This document shows, piece by piece, positions 7,894-16,466 of a DNA stretch of 64,000 bases. Source of the DNA: SKPT01 sp040905445 (GTDB taxonomy: Bacteria; Planctomycetota; Phycisphaerae; Phycisphaerales; Phycisphaeraceae); assembly GCA_040905445.1 (NCBI GenBank), contig JBBDRN010000044.1, positions 15,568 through 79,567 on the forward strand, given 5' to 3'. Numbering within the stretch: the first letter of the stretch is position 1; every line of letters begins with the position of its first letter. The notes under the pieces are model-generated. The model was not told the origin of the DNA. It made no database searches and saw nothing but the letters and a program-made list of their open reading frames with translations. Position numbers and translations under genes: made by a program.

Positions 7894-9360
7894 TCACAGC
7901 GACGCGGCGATGACGACACCGCCCAGCGCCGCGCCGACGATGTAGCTGAGCGGATCCTTGACGGTGAACATCACCGGGTCGTCGCCGAGGATCCCGCGGT
8001 GGGCCTTGAGCCACAGCCGCGTCAGCCAGTAGATCAGCAGCGGGCAGGCGAGCCACAGCAGCTCCGGCGCGTTGTAGAGCGCCTGCACGTCGTCGCTGGT
8101 GATGTACAGGGCGAAGATGACGACGGCGAGGTAGCCGTTGACCGGGCCGATGGTGCCGATGAGGTTGATGTCATCGACGCGGTAGTCCCGGCCGGCGATG
8201 CGGTCGCCCTGTCGTGATGCGAGATCGACCAGTTCGGTGTAGCGCTTGACGAAGGCGACGCTGAGGAAGACGAACATCGCGAAGCCGAGCAGCCAGGCGG
8301 AGGGGAAGACGGCGACCGCCACGCCGCCGATGATCAGCCGCAGGGCGTAGAGCCCCGCGAGCCAGATCACGTCGAGGATGGCGCGGCCTTTGATGGCCAG
8401 CGAATAGCTCATCGCCAGCACGACGTACAAGGCGATGCCGGCGACGGCCTGGGCCGGCAACCAGGCGGCGGCGAGGACCAGGCCCGCCAGCAGCAGGGCG
8501 GGCACCAGCGCCAGGCCGTCCGGGATCGACAGTGCCCCCGACGCGAACGGGCGGCGGCGCTTGTTGGGGTGTTGGCGGTCGGCGGGCAGATCGAGCAGGT
8601 CGTTGATCAGGTAGACCGCCGACGCGCAGAGGCTGAAGGCCACGAACGCCGCCAGCAGCAGGCCCCACTGGACCGGGTTGAACACCTGCTGGCCGACGAG
8701 CATGGGCACGGCGAGCAGGATGTTCTTGACCCACTGATGGACGCGCATCGCCCGCAGGATGTGCCACGCTCGCCGGCCGGGGGGGTGGTCGTCGATCACC
8801 TCGCCCAGGCGGCCGCCCGCGGCGAGGCGCGCGTGCATCGTGCGCGATGGGTTGACCACGTGGGCGCGTTCGGCCTCGTCCCAGATGGGCACGTCCACCC
8901 ACGCGTTGCCAAAATACTCGAACGCCTGGCCCTCGAGCTCGCGCCCAATGGCGGCGGCCTTGGCGGCGCCGGTGCGGTTGGCCCGGCCGTCCGACGCGAT
9001 CACCCCGTCGAACAGCCCCAGGTGCGCCGCCACGGCCCGGGCGATCTGCCCGTCGGCCCCGGTGGTGAGCCAGACGCGGCGCCCGGCGGCACGCTGCTCC
9101 CGGATGTGATCGAGCACGGCCGGGCGGTACGGCAGGTCCGCCGGATCGAGCGGTGCGAGCTCCGCCAAGCGGCGCTTGACGCCCGCGCGACCGCGCAGCA
9201 GCGCGGGCACGAGCACGACGAGCAGCCACGGCCGCGTGCGCAGCAGCCCCAGCAGCGACTCCCAAGCCGTGTCCGTGACCAGCAGCGTGCCGTCCATGTC
9301 GACGCACAACGGCGTCGTGGCGGTCGCGGCGGCGGGTTGGGCGAGCGGCGTCGTGCTCAC
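7894..9360 (-). CDS. HAD phosphatase-like domain fused to UbiA family prenyltransferase
   Basis: A 488-residue fusion. Residues 15-190 form a HAD domain with CVDMDGT (Asp21, Asp23) and LTTGADG near 98. Residues about 200-488 are a UbiA-type integral membrane prenyltransferase with the polyprenyl diphosphate motif NDLLDLPADRQHP (253-265) and a second Asp motif YRVDDINLIG. The combination is known in enzymes related to decaprenyl-phosphate phosphoribosyltransferase, so a role in making a lipid-linked sugar is plausible but inferred. The GTG start overlaps the upstream methyltransferase stop by four bases (GTGA), so the two are translationally coupled. Confidence 0.8.
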   Translation of the reverse strand: MSTTPLAQPAAATATTPLCVDMDGTLLVTDTAWESLLGLLRTRPWLLVVLVPALLRGRAGVKRRLAELAPLDPADLPYRPAVLDHIREQRAAGRRVWLTTGADGQIARAVAAHLGLFDGVIASDGRANRTGAAKAAAIGRELEGQAFEYFGNAWVDVPIWDEAERAHVVNPSRTMHARLAAGGRLGEVIDDHPPGRRAWHILRAMRVHQWVKNILLAVPMLVGQQVFNPVQWGLLLAAFVAFSLCASAVYLINDLLDLPADRQHPNKRRRPFASGALSIPDGLALVPALLLAGLVLAAAWLPAQAVAGIALYVVLAMSYSLAIKGRAILDVIWLAGLYALRLIIGGVAVAVFPSAWLLGFAMFVFLSVAFVKRYTELVDLASRQGDRIAGRDYRVDDINLIGTIGPVNGYLAVVIFALYITSDDVQALYNAPELLWLACPLLIYWLTRLWLKAHRGILGDDPVMFTVKDPLSYIVGAALGGVVIAASL

Positions 9361-10163
9361 GCGCGGGGGGTTCCGGGGGCGGGACGGGACAGTTGGGCGC
9401 CTCGACCAGGCAACGACCCCACGGCTCCAGGGTCGTCGGCGGGCCTCCGCGATTCGCCCGGTGGGGAGAGCGTGGCAGGTGTGCTGGGTGTGCTGGGTGT
9501 GGCGGGTGTGGCGGGCGGGCTCAGGACGGCCAGGTACTGCAGCCGGCCGCCGAACGCCCATTCGTACGCGGCCGGGTACAGCCGCAGACGCGTGTGCTCG
9601 CGTTCCCGCGTCAGCCCGAGGCGATCGAACCAGTCGCGCCACTGGGCCGGCGTGTTGTACCGGTAGAGGCACCGGACGCGGTAGGGGGCGTTGGCGGCGT
9701 AGTCGATCAGGGCGATGCGCCACCACGCCAGCGGGCCGGCGAGCTGGTGGTCCTTGACGATGACCGCCCGCTTGGCGACACGCGCCGCCTCGGCGAGCAG
9801 GGTCAGCGGCTGGCCCTCGTGGTGCAGCACGTCTGCGATAATCACCACGTCAAAATTGTCGTCCGCGTAAGGCATCACCCTCCCGTCGTAGGCGTCGAGC
9901 TCGATCAGGGCGTGGTCGCGCGGGCAGCGCTCCAGCCCGCGGACGCCCAGGCCCGCGGGGGCTGTGGGCGAGTCGAGCAGCGCCCGCCCGAGTTGGCCGA
10001 ACCCGCAGCCGACATCCAGTACGCGGTCACCGGGCTCGAGGTGCGGCCCGATCGCGCCCACCAGCGCCGCAAGGCGCGAGCGATACACCGGCTCGTGGAG
10101 CTTCTTCATCAGCGCAGCGAACAACCGGCAGGCTCCGGGGAGGCGAAACGGGTCACGGTTCAC
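9357..10163 (-). CDS. Class I SAM-dependent methyltransferase
   Basis: A 268-residue protein with motif I VLDVGCGFGQLG near residue 48, ELDAYDG at the end of the second strand, and a VVIIADVLHHEGQP motif IV typical of small-molecule methyltransferases. The target is unknown. The start is GTG. The last ~55 residues (after LQYLAVLSP) are a proline, threonine and serine-rich tail encoded by repeat sequence (about 9474-9530) that continues to the coupled HAD-UbiA gene. This tail is probably not part of the fold. Confidence 0.8.
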   Translation of the reverse strand: MNRDPFRLPGACRLFAALMKKLHEPVYRSRLAALVGAIGPHLEPGDRVLDVGCGFGQLGRALLDSPTAPAGLGVRGLERCPRDHALIELDAYDGRVMPYADDNFDVVIIADVLHHEGQPLTLLAEAARVAKRAVIVKDHQLAGPLAWWRIALIDYAANAPYRVRCLYRYNTPAQWRDWFDRLGLTREREHTRLRLYPAAYEWAFGGRLQYLAVLSPPATPATPSTPSTPATLSPPGESRRPADDPGAVGSLPGRGAQLSRPAPGTPRA

Positions 10164-10358
10164 AGTTTATCGGCACGACACAGGCCCGCCCACAGGCCCG
10201 CCGCCGCGGGTGCGGACAGTTGGGTAAAGATGTGGCGAGGCGAGGCGGTGCTGCCCGATAAAAGGGGCAGTCGGCGACGTCTCCGCCGGGGCTGCGCGCC
10301 CGTGTTCGCCGATGTCGCTGAATCGACACAACGCTTTTGGATGACGGGAGTTGCAACG

Positions 10359-11726
10359 ATGATCGCACCGCATATCTGGACACACCGCCTTGGCCGCACC
10401 GCCTTGCTGACGCTGGCTGGCCTTGCCTGGACCGCGCTGGCGCCACCCGCCTTTGCGCAGGAGGCGGGCTTCACCGGCGTCGTGGTTCAGGACGTCGAGG
10501 TCCGCGCCGGGGCCGGTCAGGCGTTCTACGTCGTCGGGCAGATGGAGCGGGGCACGATCGTCGAGGTCGACGAGGTGATCTTCCAGTGGTACAAGATCCG
10601 CCCGCCGGAGGGGGTCTACAGCTTCGTTTCCAAGGCGTTCGTCGACGCCCAGGGCGACGGGACGCGCGGCGAGATCAACACCGACCGCGTCGAGGTCAAC
10701 GCCGCGAGCGTGCGGGGCCCGGGCGAGAGCTACCGCGGTCAGGTCGACCTGCGCCGGGGCGACGAAGTGCGCATCGCCGGGGAGGTGGGCAGCTTCTACC
10801 GGATCGTGCCGCCGTCGGGGGCGTACGTTTTTCTGCCGCCGGAGTCGGTTCGGCCGGCGGAGGACGCCGAGATGCTTCAGGCGCCCGCGGGCGAGGAGGG
10901 GCCGGCGACGACGCTGACGAGCGCGGACGGGGGCGAGGGTGACCCGGCGGCCGATGCCGCGGCTGACGAGGCGGCCGAGGGTGAGGCTGTCGCGGACGCG
11001 GGCGAAGATGTTGCGGCCGCGGACGGTCCCGAGGCGGAGGCGACCGAGGTTGCCGGCGAGTTGGCGAACGCGGGCGGGGAGGATGTCGACGCCGAAGCGG
11101 CTGACGACATGGCGGGGGCGGCGGGGGCGGCGGTCGCCGAGGCGGCGGAGGAAGTGGTTTTCGAGACGCCGGCGGTGTCGGAGGCGCTTCGGAGTGTGGA
11201 GCGGCGGATGCTGCCGCTGCTGCACCGCCCGATCGACGAGCAGCCGGTGGATGAGATGATCGAGGCTTACCAGGCCGTGGCGCGGGAGGCCGAGCTTCCT
11301 CACGCGGACCAGCGGATCGTCGCGCATCGCCTGGCGGCGCTGGAGCGCAACCAGCGCCTGGCGCGGGTGCTGGCGCGGGTGCGGCAGGCGCGGCAGCACG
11401 CCGACGCCGTCGCCGCGACGGACCTGGATGTGGAGCTCACGCCCGAGGCGTACGCGGACGCGGGCTTCGAGACGATCGGGCGGCTGACCGCGTCGCGCGT
11501 CTACGACGGGGAGAACCTGCCGCGGCTGTATCGGCTGATCGACGTCGAGACGGGACGGACGCTTGCTTACATCGAGCCGAGCGACGAGCTCGACGCGCGG
11601 CGCATGCTTGGGCAGTTGATCGGGCTCAACGGCGAGCGGCGCTACGACCGCTCGCTGCGGCTGCACGTATTCGACATCCAGGAGGCGCGGCTGCTGGAGC
11701 GCCGTGCCGCCAGCCGCGCCGAATAA
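10359..11726 (+). CDS. Secreted protein with bacterial SH3 domains
   Basis: A 455-residue exported protein. A signal peptide with a hydrophobic core near 14-33 ends in AFAQ. Two SH3b-like repeats follow (about 36-95, VRAGAGQAFYVVGQMERG, and about 100-160, VNAASVRGPGESY), which in this family bind wall or other periplasmic ligands. Residues about 170-270 are an Ala/Glu/Asp-rich linker, and the C-terminus is alpha-helical with unknown role. ATG 10359 was chosen because GGGAG lies eight bases upstream; an in-frame ATG is at 10341. A hairpin follows the stop at 11762. Confidence 0.8.
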   Translation: MIAPHIWTHRLGRTALLTLAGLAWTALAPPAFAQEAGFTGVVVQDVEVRAGAGQAFYVVGQMERGTIVEVDEVIFQWYKIRPPEGVYSFVSKAFVDAQGDGTRGEINTDRVEVNAASVRGPGESYRGQVDLRRGDEVRIAGEVGSFYRIVPPSGAYVFLPPESVRPAEDAEMLQAPAGEEGPATTLTSADGGEGDPAADAAADEAAEGEAVADAGEDVAAADGPEAEATEVAGELANAGGEDVDAEAADDMAGAAGAAVAEAAEEVVFETPAVSEALRSVERRMLPLLHRPIDEQPVDEMIEAYQAVAREAELPHADQRIVAHRLAALERNQRLARVLARVRQARQHADAVAATDLDVELTPEAYADAGFETIGRLTASRVYDGENLPRLYRLIDVETGRTLAYIEPSDELDARRMLGQLIGLNGERRYDRSLRLHVFDIQEARLLERRAASRAE

Positions 11727-11761
11727 CCGGTCCATGACAATTGGCGCGGCCACTGCAATTT

Positions 11762-11797
11762 CAAGAAGCCCACGGATGGTCATCCGTGGGCTTCTTG
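11762..11797. terminator. Hairpin terminator
   Basis: A near-perfect hairpin with arms 11762-11778 and 11781-11797 (core GAAGCCCACGGAT / ATCCGTGGGCTTC) lies 36 bases after the SH3 gene. The U tract is weak. The same arm occurs in the groEL terminator. Confidence 0.75.
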
Positions 11798-12032
11798 ATT
11801 GAATGGGGCGGCGTGGGTTGCGGTCGGCGGCTCAGGCTTTGCCCCGTTTAACCAGTCCACCTCCTTGCCCCGACTTGCCGGAACCGCCCGGTCGGCTTAA
11901 CCGCTACGGCGGCGCGAATCGTACGGCGTGGAACACGCCGGGGGCTAACGCTTCTCGCGGGCCGCGTCGATAGCCCTCCTGTCGTCGGCGTGTGTTGTGC
12001 CGGCATGCCCATGAAGCTTGCAAGGAGGTCGC

Positions 12033-12533
12033 GTGTCCAAGTCGCTCCGCATCGGTGAGATCCTGATTGACCAGGGCGTGATGAGCCGGCAGCAGGTCTT
12101 TGAAGTGCTCCAGGCGCAGAAGCGCCTTCACCTGCCATTCGGCGTGCTCGCCGAGCAGATGTTCGAGGTCACGCTCGAAAGCATCGAGCAGGCCTGGGTG
12201 AGCCAGTACCATGACTTCACGGGCACCATCGACCTGAGCGAGGTGCGCGTCGACGACGAGGCGCTGCGCCTGATTCACCGGCGGCAGGCGTGGCAGTTCG
12301 AGATCCTGCCGGTGCACATCGACTCGACCGGCGAGTTGTTGATCGCCGCGTCGCGGTCGCGCCTGGCGCGGGCGGTGACCTTCGCCGCCAATCGACTGAA
12401 CCGGGCGGTCTTCTTCCGCATCGCCGACCGCGAGCAGTTGCGCACGTTTTTGCAGCGGTACTACCCGATGCCCGAGGTGTCGCAGTCGTTGATCGACCGC
12501 GCCCGCTCGCTCCAGGCCGACGGTCCGGCGTAG
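12033..12533 (+). CDS. GspE/MshE N-terminal-domain-like protein
   Basis: A 166-residue protein resembling the N-terminal domain of type II secretion/type IV pilus ATPases: LRIGEILIDQGVMSRQQVFEVL, then FGVLAEQMFEVTLESIEQAW, a helix-turn-helix-like repeat pair, and an alpha/beta half. The ATPase domain is absent, so it stands alone. The MshEN version of this fold binds cyclic di-GMP in some proteins; whether this one does is unknown. GTG 12033 is fixed by a perfect AAGGAGGT at 12022-12029. No secretion genes are adjacent. Confidence 0.7.
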   Translation: MSKSLRIGEILIDQGVMSRQQVFEVLQAQKRLHLPFGVLAEQMFEVTLESIEQAWVSQYHDFTGTIDLSEVRVDDEALRLIHRRQAWQFEILPVHIDSTGELLIAASRSRLARAVTFAANRLNRAVFFRIADREQLRTFLQRYYPMPEVSQSLIDRARSLQADGPA

Positions 12534-12542
12534 CGCACAACA

Positions 12543-12562
12543 CCGGGGCCGATGGTCCCGGT
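12543..12562. repeat. GGTCCCGGT repeat, copy 1
   Basis: CCGGGGCCGATGGTCCCGGT matches copies near 35994, 39355 and 48664. Confidence 0.45.
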
Positions 12563-12617
12563 CGAGGCTGCCTCCTGCCACGTGCAGCACAACCGGCATG
12601 ATCGACCGCCATCGTCG

Positions 12618-12623
12618 TACAAT
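12618..12623 (+). promoter_or_regulatory. -10-like hexamer, leaderless start of thiL
   Basis: TACAAT ends 6 bases before GTG 12630; no Shine-Dalgarno is present. Confidence 0.55.
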
Positions 12624-12629
12624 GCGATC

Positions 12630-13607
12630 GTGCGTGAAAACGAACTGCTCAGTTACATCTACCGCGCCAACGCGCGTCTGCCGGTGGGCGTGACGATTCC
12701 GCCCGGCGATGACATGGGCGCGGTGCGTCTCGCGGACGATGTCGACGCGCTGCTGACGGTCGACCAGGTGGCCGACGGCGTGCATGTGGACCTGGCGACG
12801 ACGCCGATCGCGCGCGTGGCGCGCAAGGCGATCGCGCGCAGCGTCTCGGACATCGCGGCGATGGCGGCCGAGCCGGTGGCGTGCCTGGCGACGGTGGCGC
12901 TGCCGCGCGGCTTCACCGACGCGGCCGGTCTCTACGACGCGCTGCGTGAAGCGGCCGACGCGTTCAACTGTCCGCTGATCGGCGGAGACGTGGCGGTGTG
13001 GGACCACCCGCTGCTGATCACGGTGACGGCGATCGCCCGGGCCGGGAGCGTCGAGCCGGTTCGGCGCGACGGGGCGCGCGTCGGCGACAGCGTCTACGTC
13101 ACCGGCCAGCTCGGCGGCAGCCTCGAGGTGATCGCCGGCTACAGCCACCACCTCGACTTCGAGCCGCGCGTGGCATGCGCCCGCGCGCTCGCGGCCGACG
13201 GCGCGACGCGGCCGCACGCGATGATCGACCTGTCGGACGGCCTGGGGCAGGACCTGCCGCGGCTGTGCCGGGCGTCGGGCGTCGCGGCGGAGCTGGACGT
13301 GCGAACATTGCCCGCGGGCCCCGCTGCCGAACAGGCGGCCCGGCGCACCGGCAAGCCGGCGTGGCAGCACGCCATCGACGATGGTGAGGACTACGAGCTG
13401 CTGTTCGCGGCTCCGGCGGGCGCGGTGCCGGGCCGGGTGGCGGGCGTGAGCGTCACCGCCATCGGGCGCATTGTCGCGTCGACGGGGCAGGCTGTGCCGG
13501 TGCAATTGGCGTGGCCGGACGGCACGCGCGTGCCGTTGGAGGGAGCCGGCTGGGAGCATGGGGCCGCGCTTCCGTCTGCTGATCCTGACCCGACCTCCGG
13601 GGGCTGA
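12630..13607 (+). CDS. thiL: Thiamine-monophosphate kinase
   Basis: ThiL phosphorylates thiamine monophosphate to the active cofactor thiamine diphosphate. The 325-residue protein is full length with PPGDDMGAV (metal-binding Asp pair), LLTVDQVADGVHVD, GGDVAVWD, YVTGQLGGS and HAMIDLSDGLGQDL, in the order of the AIR synthase-related fold. The GTG start gives the family N-terminus RENELLSYIYR and has TACAAT six bases upstream. The stop overlaps the tsaE start by one base (TGATG), so the two form an operon. Confidence 0.93.
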   Translation: MRENELLSYIYRANARLPVGVTIPPGDDMGAVRLADDVDALLTVDQVADGVHVDLATTPIARVARKAIARSVSDIAAMAAEPVACLATVALPRGFTDAAGLYDALREAADAFNCPLIGGDVAVWDHPLLITVTAIARAGSVEPVRRDGARVGDSVYVTGQLGGSLEVIAGYSHHLDFEPRVACARALAADGATRPHAMIDLSDGLGQDLPRLCRASGVAAELDVRTLPAGPAAEQAARRTGKPAWQHAIDDGEDYELLFAAPAGAVPGRVAGVSVTAIGRIVASTGQAVPVQLAWPDGTRVPLEGAGWEHGAALPSADPDPTSGG

Positions 13608-14158
13608 TGCGTGCCATGACGTCCTTCACCCTCACCGCCGCTGGGCCGAGCGACACGGACGCCATCGCCCGCGGCGTGGCGGGGGTTCTGCGCGTGGGCG
13701 ACCTCGTCGGGCTCACGGGCGAGCTCGGTGCCGGCAAGACGCACTTCGTGCGCGGGCTCGCGGCCGGGCTCGGGCTCGACCCGCGTCAGGTCTCCAGTCC
13801 GACGTTCATCCTCCTCCACGAATACACTTCCCCCGCCGCCACCCACCCCGCCACTTCCCCGAATCAGCCATCAGCCATCAGCCCTCAGCCATCGTCGCCG
13901 GTGCTCATGCACCTGGACGTCTACCGTCTCGCGGTTGCCGACGAGTTGGAGACGCTCGGCTGGGGCGAATCGGGCGAGGAGCTGCGCGAGGCGGCGGTGG
14001 TGGCGGTCGAGTGGGCTGACCGCGTCCGCGAGGCGATGGGCGGGGATTGGCTGGAGGTCGCCCTGGAGCACGCGGAGGATGGCGGGCGGGTGGTTACGTT
14101 CCTGCCGCACGGGGCGTGGGGGGAGCGCATGGGTGAGCTGCGCGCGGCGGTGGGGTAG
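13607..14158 (+). CDS. tsaE: tRNA threonylcarbamoyladenosine biosynthesis ATPase TsaE, with internal insertion
   Basis: TsaE is the P-loop ATPase that cycles the TsaB-TsaD complex making t6A37 in tRNA. The 183-residue protein has Walker A GELGAGKT (38-45), SSPTF at 63-67, LDVYRL near 103 and a C-terminal VVAVEWADRV. Residues 74-99, between the SPTF strand and the LDVYRL strand, are a proline/serine-rich insertion encoded by repeat units (13826-13903) identical in type to intergenic tracts elsewhere. An in-frame ATG at 13616 is an alternative start. The TAG stop (14156-14158) is the beginning of a family A repeat. Confidence 0.9.
   Translation: MRAMTSFTLTAAGPSDTDAIARGVAGVLRVGDLVGLTGELGAGKTHFVRGLAAGLGLDPRQVSSPTFILLHEYTSPAATHPATSPNQPSAISPQPSSPVLMHLDVYRLAVADELETLGWGESGEELREAAVVAVEWADRVREAMGGDWLEVALEHAEDGGRVVTFLPHGAWGERMGELRAAVG
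13826..13903. repeat. Repeat tract inserted in tsaE
   Basis: Proline-coding CCGCCACCCA-type units followed by ATCAGCC heptamers (13861-13893). The tract length is a multiple of three and the frame is kept. Confidence 0.75.
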
Positions 14159-14215
14159 GGTCCGTTGTGCGGACATGCTTTTACCCGCCGCGGCGAGGTC
14201 CGCAGCGGACCCTAC
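14156..14215. repeat. Family A inverted repeat pair (A5), supplies tsaE stop codon
   Basis: The left arm TAGGGTCCGTTGTGCGGAC starts with the tsaE stop; the right arm ends at 14215. It lies between tsaE and yacG. Confidence 0.8.
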
Positions 14216-14235
14216 CCGCGCCGGCCCGCGGGTTC

Positions 14236-14241
14236 TAGAAT
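14236..14241 (+). promoter_or_regulatory. -10-like hexamer, leaderless start of yacG
   Basis: TAGAAT ends 6 bases before ATG 14248. Confidence 0.5.
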
Positions 14242-14247
14242 AGGGCC

Positions 14248-14466
14248 ATGGCCGAGGACCAGCATGAGACCGGCCGGGACCCGGGCAACGGCGACGACGG
14301 CAAGCCGCCGGCGCTGTGCCCGATCTGCGGTCGCGAGTTGGGGCCCGAGGCGGACGAGCCGTTCTGCTCGCAGCGCTGCCGCAACATCGATCTCGGCAAC
14401 TGGCTGGACGAGAACTACACCATCTCCCGTCCCATCGAGCAGGCGGATCTGGAGGAGGACGATTGA
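14248..14466 (+). CDS. yacG: DNA gyrase inhibitor YacG-like zinc protein
   Basis: A 72-residue protein with a single zinc site CPICG (24-28) and FCSQRC (39-44) followed by the family signature IDLGNWLDENY. In E. coli YacG binds GyrB and inhibits gyrase; the same role is inferred. Length is typical of the family, with an acidic N-terminal extension of about 20 residues. The start is supported by a TAGAAT -10-like hexamer six bases upstream rather than a ribosome site. Confidence 0.88.
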   Translation: MAEDQHETGRDPGNGDDGKPPALCPICGRELGPEADEPFCSQRCRNIDLGNWLDENYTISRPIEQADLEEDD

Positions 14467-14499
14467 CCGTCGGCTTGGAGGCCGTTGGTCGGCTCAATT

Positions 14500-14600
14500 G
14501 AACCGCGAAGCCGCGAAGAAAGCGAAGCCTTCGCGACGGGAGAAATTGCTTCTCGATCTCTGTCTCGCGCTCTTCGCCTGCTTCGCTTCTTCGCGGTTGG
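14500..14600. repeat. GCGAAG-type palindromic repeat
   Basis: AACCGCGAAGCCGCGAAG on the left and CTTCGCTTCTTCGCGGTT on the right form an inverted repeat about 100 bases long, built from GCGAAG units. A second copy is at 27976-28078. It fills the spacer before the PhyH gene. Confidence 0.7.
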
Positions 14601-14636
14601 CCAAATGCCCGTATATGAACCTTTGGAGATGTGCTG

Positions 14637-15512
14637 ATGTCCACCCTGAGCCATGACGAAGCCGTGCTGAGTACGGAGGATCTCACGTTTTTCGAGGACA
14701 ACGGCTACGTGCTGCTGCGCCAGGCCGTGCCGCCGGAGAACATCGACCCGGCGATCGACGCGATCTTCGAGTTCCTGGAGATGGACCGGCACGACCGATC
14801 GGACTGGTATCGCGATCCGCTGTCGACGATGGGCATGATCGAGATGTACCACCACCAGGCGATGTGGAACAACCGGCAGAGCCCGCGGATTTACGCGGCG
14901 TTTACGCAGCTCTGGGGCACGCCGAAGCTGTGGGTGAACCTCGACCGCATGAGTTTCAAGCCGCCGCACAACGACAAGGACACGCGGTGGAACCACAAGG
15001 GCTTCCTGCACATTGACGCGCAGATGGATGAGCCGCGGCCGCTGCGCTTCGGCCTGCAGGGTGTGCTGGCGCTGGCGGACACGACCCCTGAGCAGGGCGG
15101 CTTCCACTGCCTGCCCGGGTGGCACAAGCCCGAGAAGCAGGAGCAGTGGGCCGAGCTCGTCAAGGACGAGGAGCGGCCGTCGTTTTACGCGGACGATATC
15201 CCGTGGCACCTGGGCGTGACGCCGGTGGAGATGAACGCCGGCGACATGGTCATCTGGCACCGCGCGCTGCCGCACGGCAACGGGCTGAACCGCACCGATC
15301 GGCCGCGCATCGCCCAGTACATCAACATGCGCCCGGCGCGCGAGGACGACGAGCAGCGAATGCAGGACCGCGTCCGCCAATGGCGCGAGCGTGTGCCGCC
15401 CGATGCGCCGTGGGTGCAGGGTGACCCGCGCAACTGGGAGCCGACGCACGGCAAGACGGCGGAGCTGTCGCCGCTGGGGCGCAAGCTGCTGGGTCTGGAT
15501 CCCTGGGGATGA
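14637..15512 (+). CDS. Phytanoyl-CoA dioxygenase (PhyH) family protein
   Basis: A 291-residue Fe(II)/2-oxoglutarate oxygenase-like protein. The jelly-roll motif HID (His125, Asp127) and the distal histidine region DMVIWHRALPHGNG (His208 or His213), followed by R224, fit the 2-His-1-carboxylate site and the 2-oxoglutarate-binding Arg. ENGYVLLRQAVP near 20 is typical of PhyH N-termini. The substrate is unknown. ATG 14637 is preferred over the GTG at 14631 because GGAG lies at workable spacing. Confidence 0.82.
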   Translation: MSTLSHDEAVLSTEDLTFFEDNGYVLLRQAVPPENIDPAIDAIFEFLEMDRHDRSDWYRDPLSTMGMIEMYHHQAMWNNRQSPRIYAAFTQLWGTPKLWVNLDRMSFKPPHNDKDTRWNHKGFLHIDAQMDEPRPLRFGLQGVLALADTTPEQGGFHCLPGWHKPEKQEQWAELVKDEERPSFYADDIPWHLGVTPVEMNAGDMVIWHRALPHGNGLNRTDRPRIAQYINMRPAREDDEQRMQDRVRQWRERVPPDAPWVQGDPRNWEPTHGKTAELSPLGRKLLGLDPWG

Positions 15513-15762
15513 TTGACACGGGCAACGGGTAGTCGGGACCGCGGAGCGTCAAATGCGCCCAGCGGGGTTGTGTGCTGCGCGTGGGGGCTGGTCCTGCCGC
15601 CTCCGCGGGCGGCGGGGCGGCGGGGTGGCGGGGTGGCGCGTTTCCGCGACCGCGCAAAACCTGTCGCCAAGTGTCGGCTGCCTATCGGTAAAGCTGGGGC
15701 AGCGGGGCAATCTGCGGCCCTAACGCCCGCCCTGAGCGACAATTACCGAAACGACACAAAAA

Positions 15763-15811
15763 ACACCACATATTGCAGCAAATGGGGGGTTGCATACACA
15801 ACATATAGTGG
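15763..15811 (+). promoter_or_regulatory. Two candidate NrdR boxes upstream of dcd
   Basis: The downstream site ACACAACATATAGTGG (15796-15811) matches the NrdR consensus ACACWATATATWGTGT at 14 of 16 positions. The upstream site ACACCACATATTGCAG (15763-15778) matches at about 10. Their starts are 33 bases apart, three helical turns, the spacing usual for tandem NrdR boxes. NrdR itself is encoded at 56348. Confidence 0.6.
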
Positions 15812-15840
15812 TAACATGAGCGGCGTTGGCCCGATCTGCT

Positions 15841-15873
15841 CCCGAACCCCGAACCCCGAACCCCCAACTCCGG
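15841..15873. repeat. CCCCGAA heptamer tract
   Basis: About four tandem copies of CCCCGAA/CCCCCAA end ten bases before dcd. Related tracts precede the genes at 31473 and 42748. Confidence 0.7.
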
Positions 15874-15882
15874 ATCCCCGCC

Positions 15883-16455
15883 ATGCCCGTCCTCTGCGAT
15901 ACCCAGATCCGCGAGCTCGTCGGCATCGAGCCGTTCGAAGACAACTCCAAGCGCCCGGGGCGCATCTCCTACGGCGTGTCGAGCTACGGCTACGACGTGC
16001 GCGTCGGCACGGACTTCAAGGTCTTCACCAACGTCGCGCCCCACGGCGGGCAGACGATCGTCGACCCCAAGGCGTTCACCGAGGACATGTTCGTCGCCAT
16101 CAACACGGCCGTGACGGGCAAGGACCACATCATCATCCCGCCCAACAGCTTCGCGCTGGCGGCGACGGTCGAGACGATCACCGTGCCGCGCGACGTGCTG
16201 GTGATCTGCCTGGGCAAGAGCACCTACGCCCGCTGCGGCATCATCGTCAACGTCACGCCGCTCGAGCCGGAATGGCGCGGCAAGGTCACGCTGGAGATCA
16301 GCAACACGACACCGCTGCCGGCGAAGATCTACGCCAACGAAGGCATCGCCCAGATGGTGTTTTTGAAGGCCGACCGGGTGTGCGCGGTGAGCTATGCGGA
16401 CAAGGAAGGCAAGTACCAGAACCAGCCGGGGCTGACGCTGCCGAAGGTCGATTGA
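15883..16455 (+). CDS. dcd: dCTP deaminase
   Basis: Dcd deaminates dCTP to dUTP, feeding dTMP synthesis. The 190-residue trimeric-fold protein carries [10 protein letters not shown] near 35, [21 protein letters not shown] with the Arg and catalytic Glu, and a conserved C-terminal tail [13 protein letters not shown]. The start follows a CCCCGAA heptamer tract without a clear Shine-Dalgarno. Two NrdR-box-like sites 72-120 bases upstream suggest repression together with ribonucleotide reductase. Confidence 0.93.
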   Translation: MPVLCDTQIRELVGIEPFEDNSKRPGRISYGVSSYGYDVRVGTDFKVFTNVAPHGGQTIVDPKAFTEDMFVAINTAVTGKDHIIIPPNSFALAATVETITVPRDVLVICLGKSTYARCGIIVNVTPLEPEWRGKVTLEISNTTPLPAKIYANEGIAQMVFLKADRVCAVSYADKEGKYQNQPGLTLPKVD

Positions 16456-16466
16456 AAGGGATTTCG

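Larger units (their letters stand above)
15513..15882. other. Intergenic region upstream of dcd
   Basis: A 370-base spacer with no convincing gene. It holds GCGGGG-type GC-rich repeats (about 15600-15640), an A/T-rich island with two NrdR-box-like sites (15763-15811), and CCCCGAA heptamers (about 15841-15873) directly before dcd. Confidence 0.7.

Noticed and set aside
9361..9726. A 610-residue version of the HAD-UbiA protein.
   Set aside because: The extra N-terminus overlaps the methyltransferase tail and repeats; the GTG at 9360 is coupled to the methyltransferase stop and gives the family start.
15513..16466. An N-terminal extension giving a 479-residue protein at 15513-16952.
   Set aside because: The extension is out of frame with dcd and contains repeat-derived Pro/Arg-rich sequence; the real gene starts at ATG 16467.
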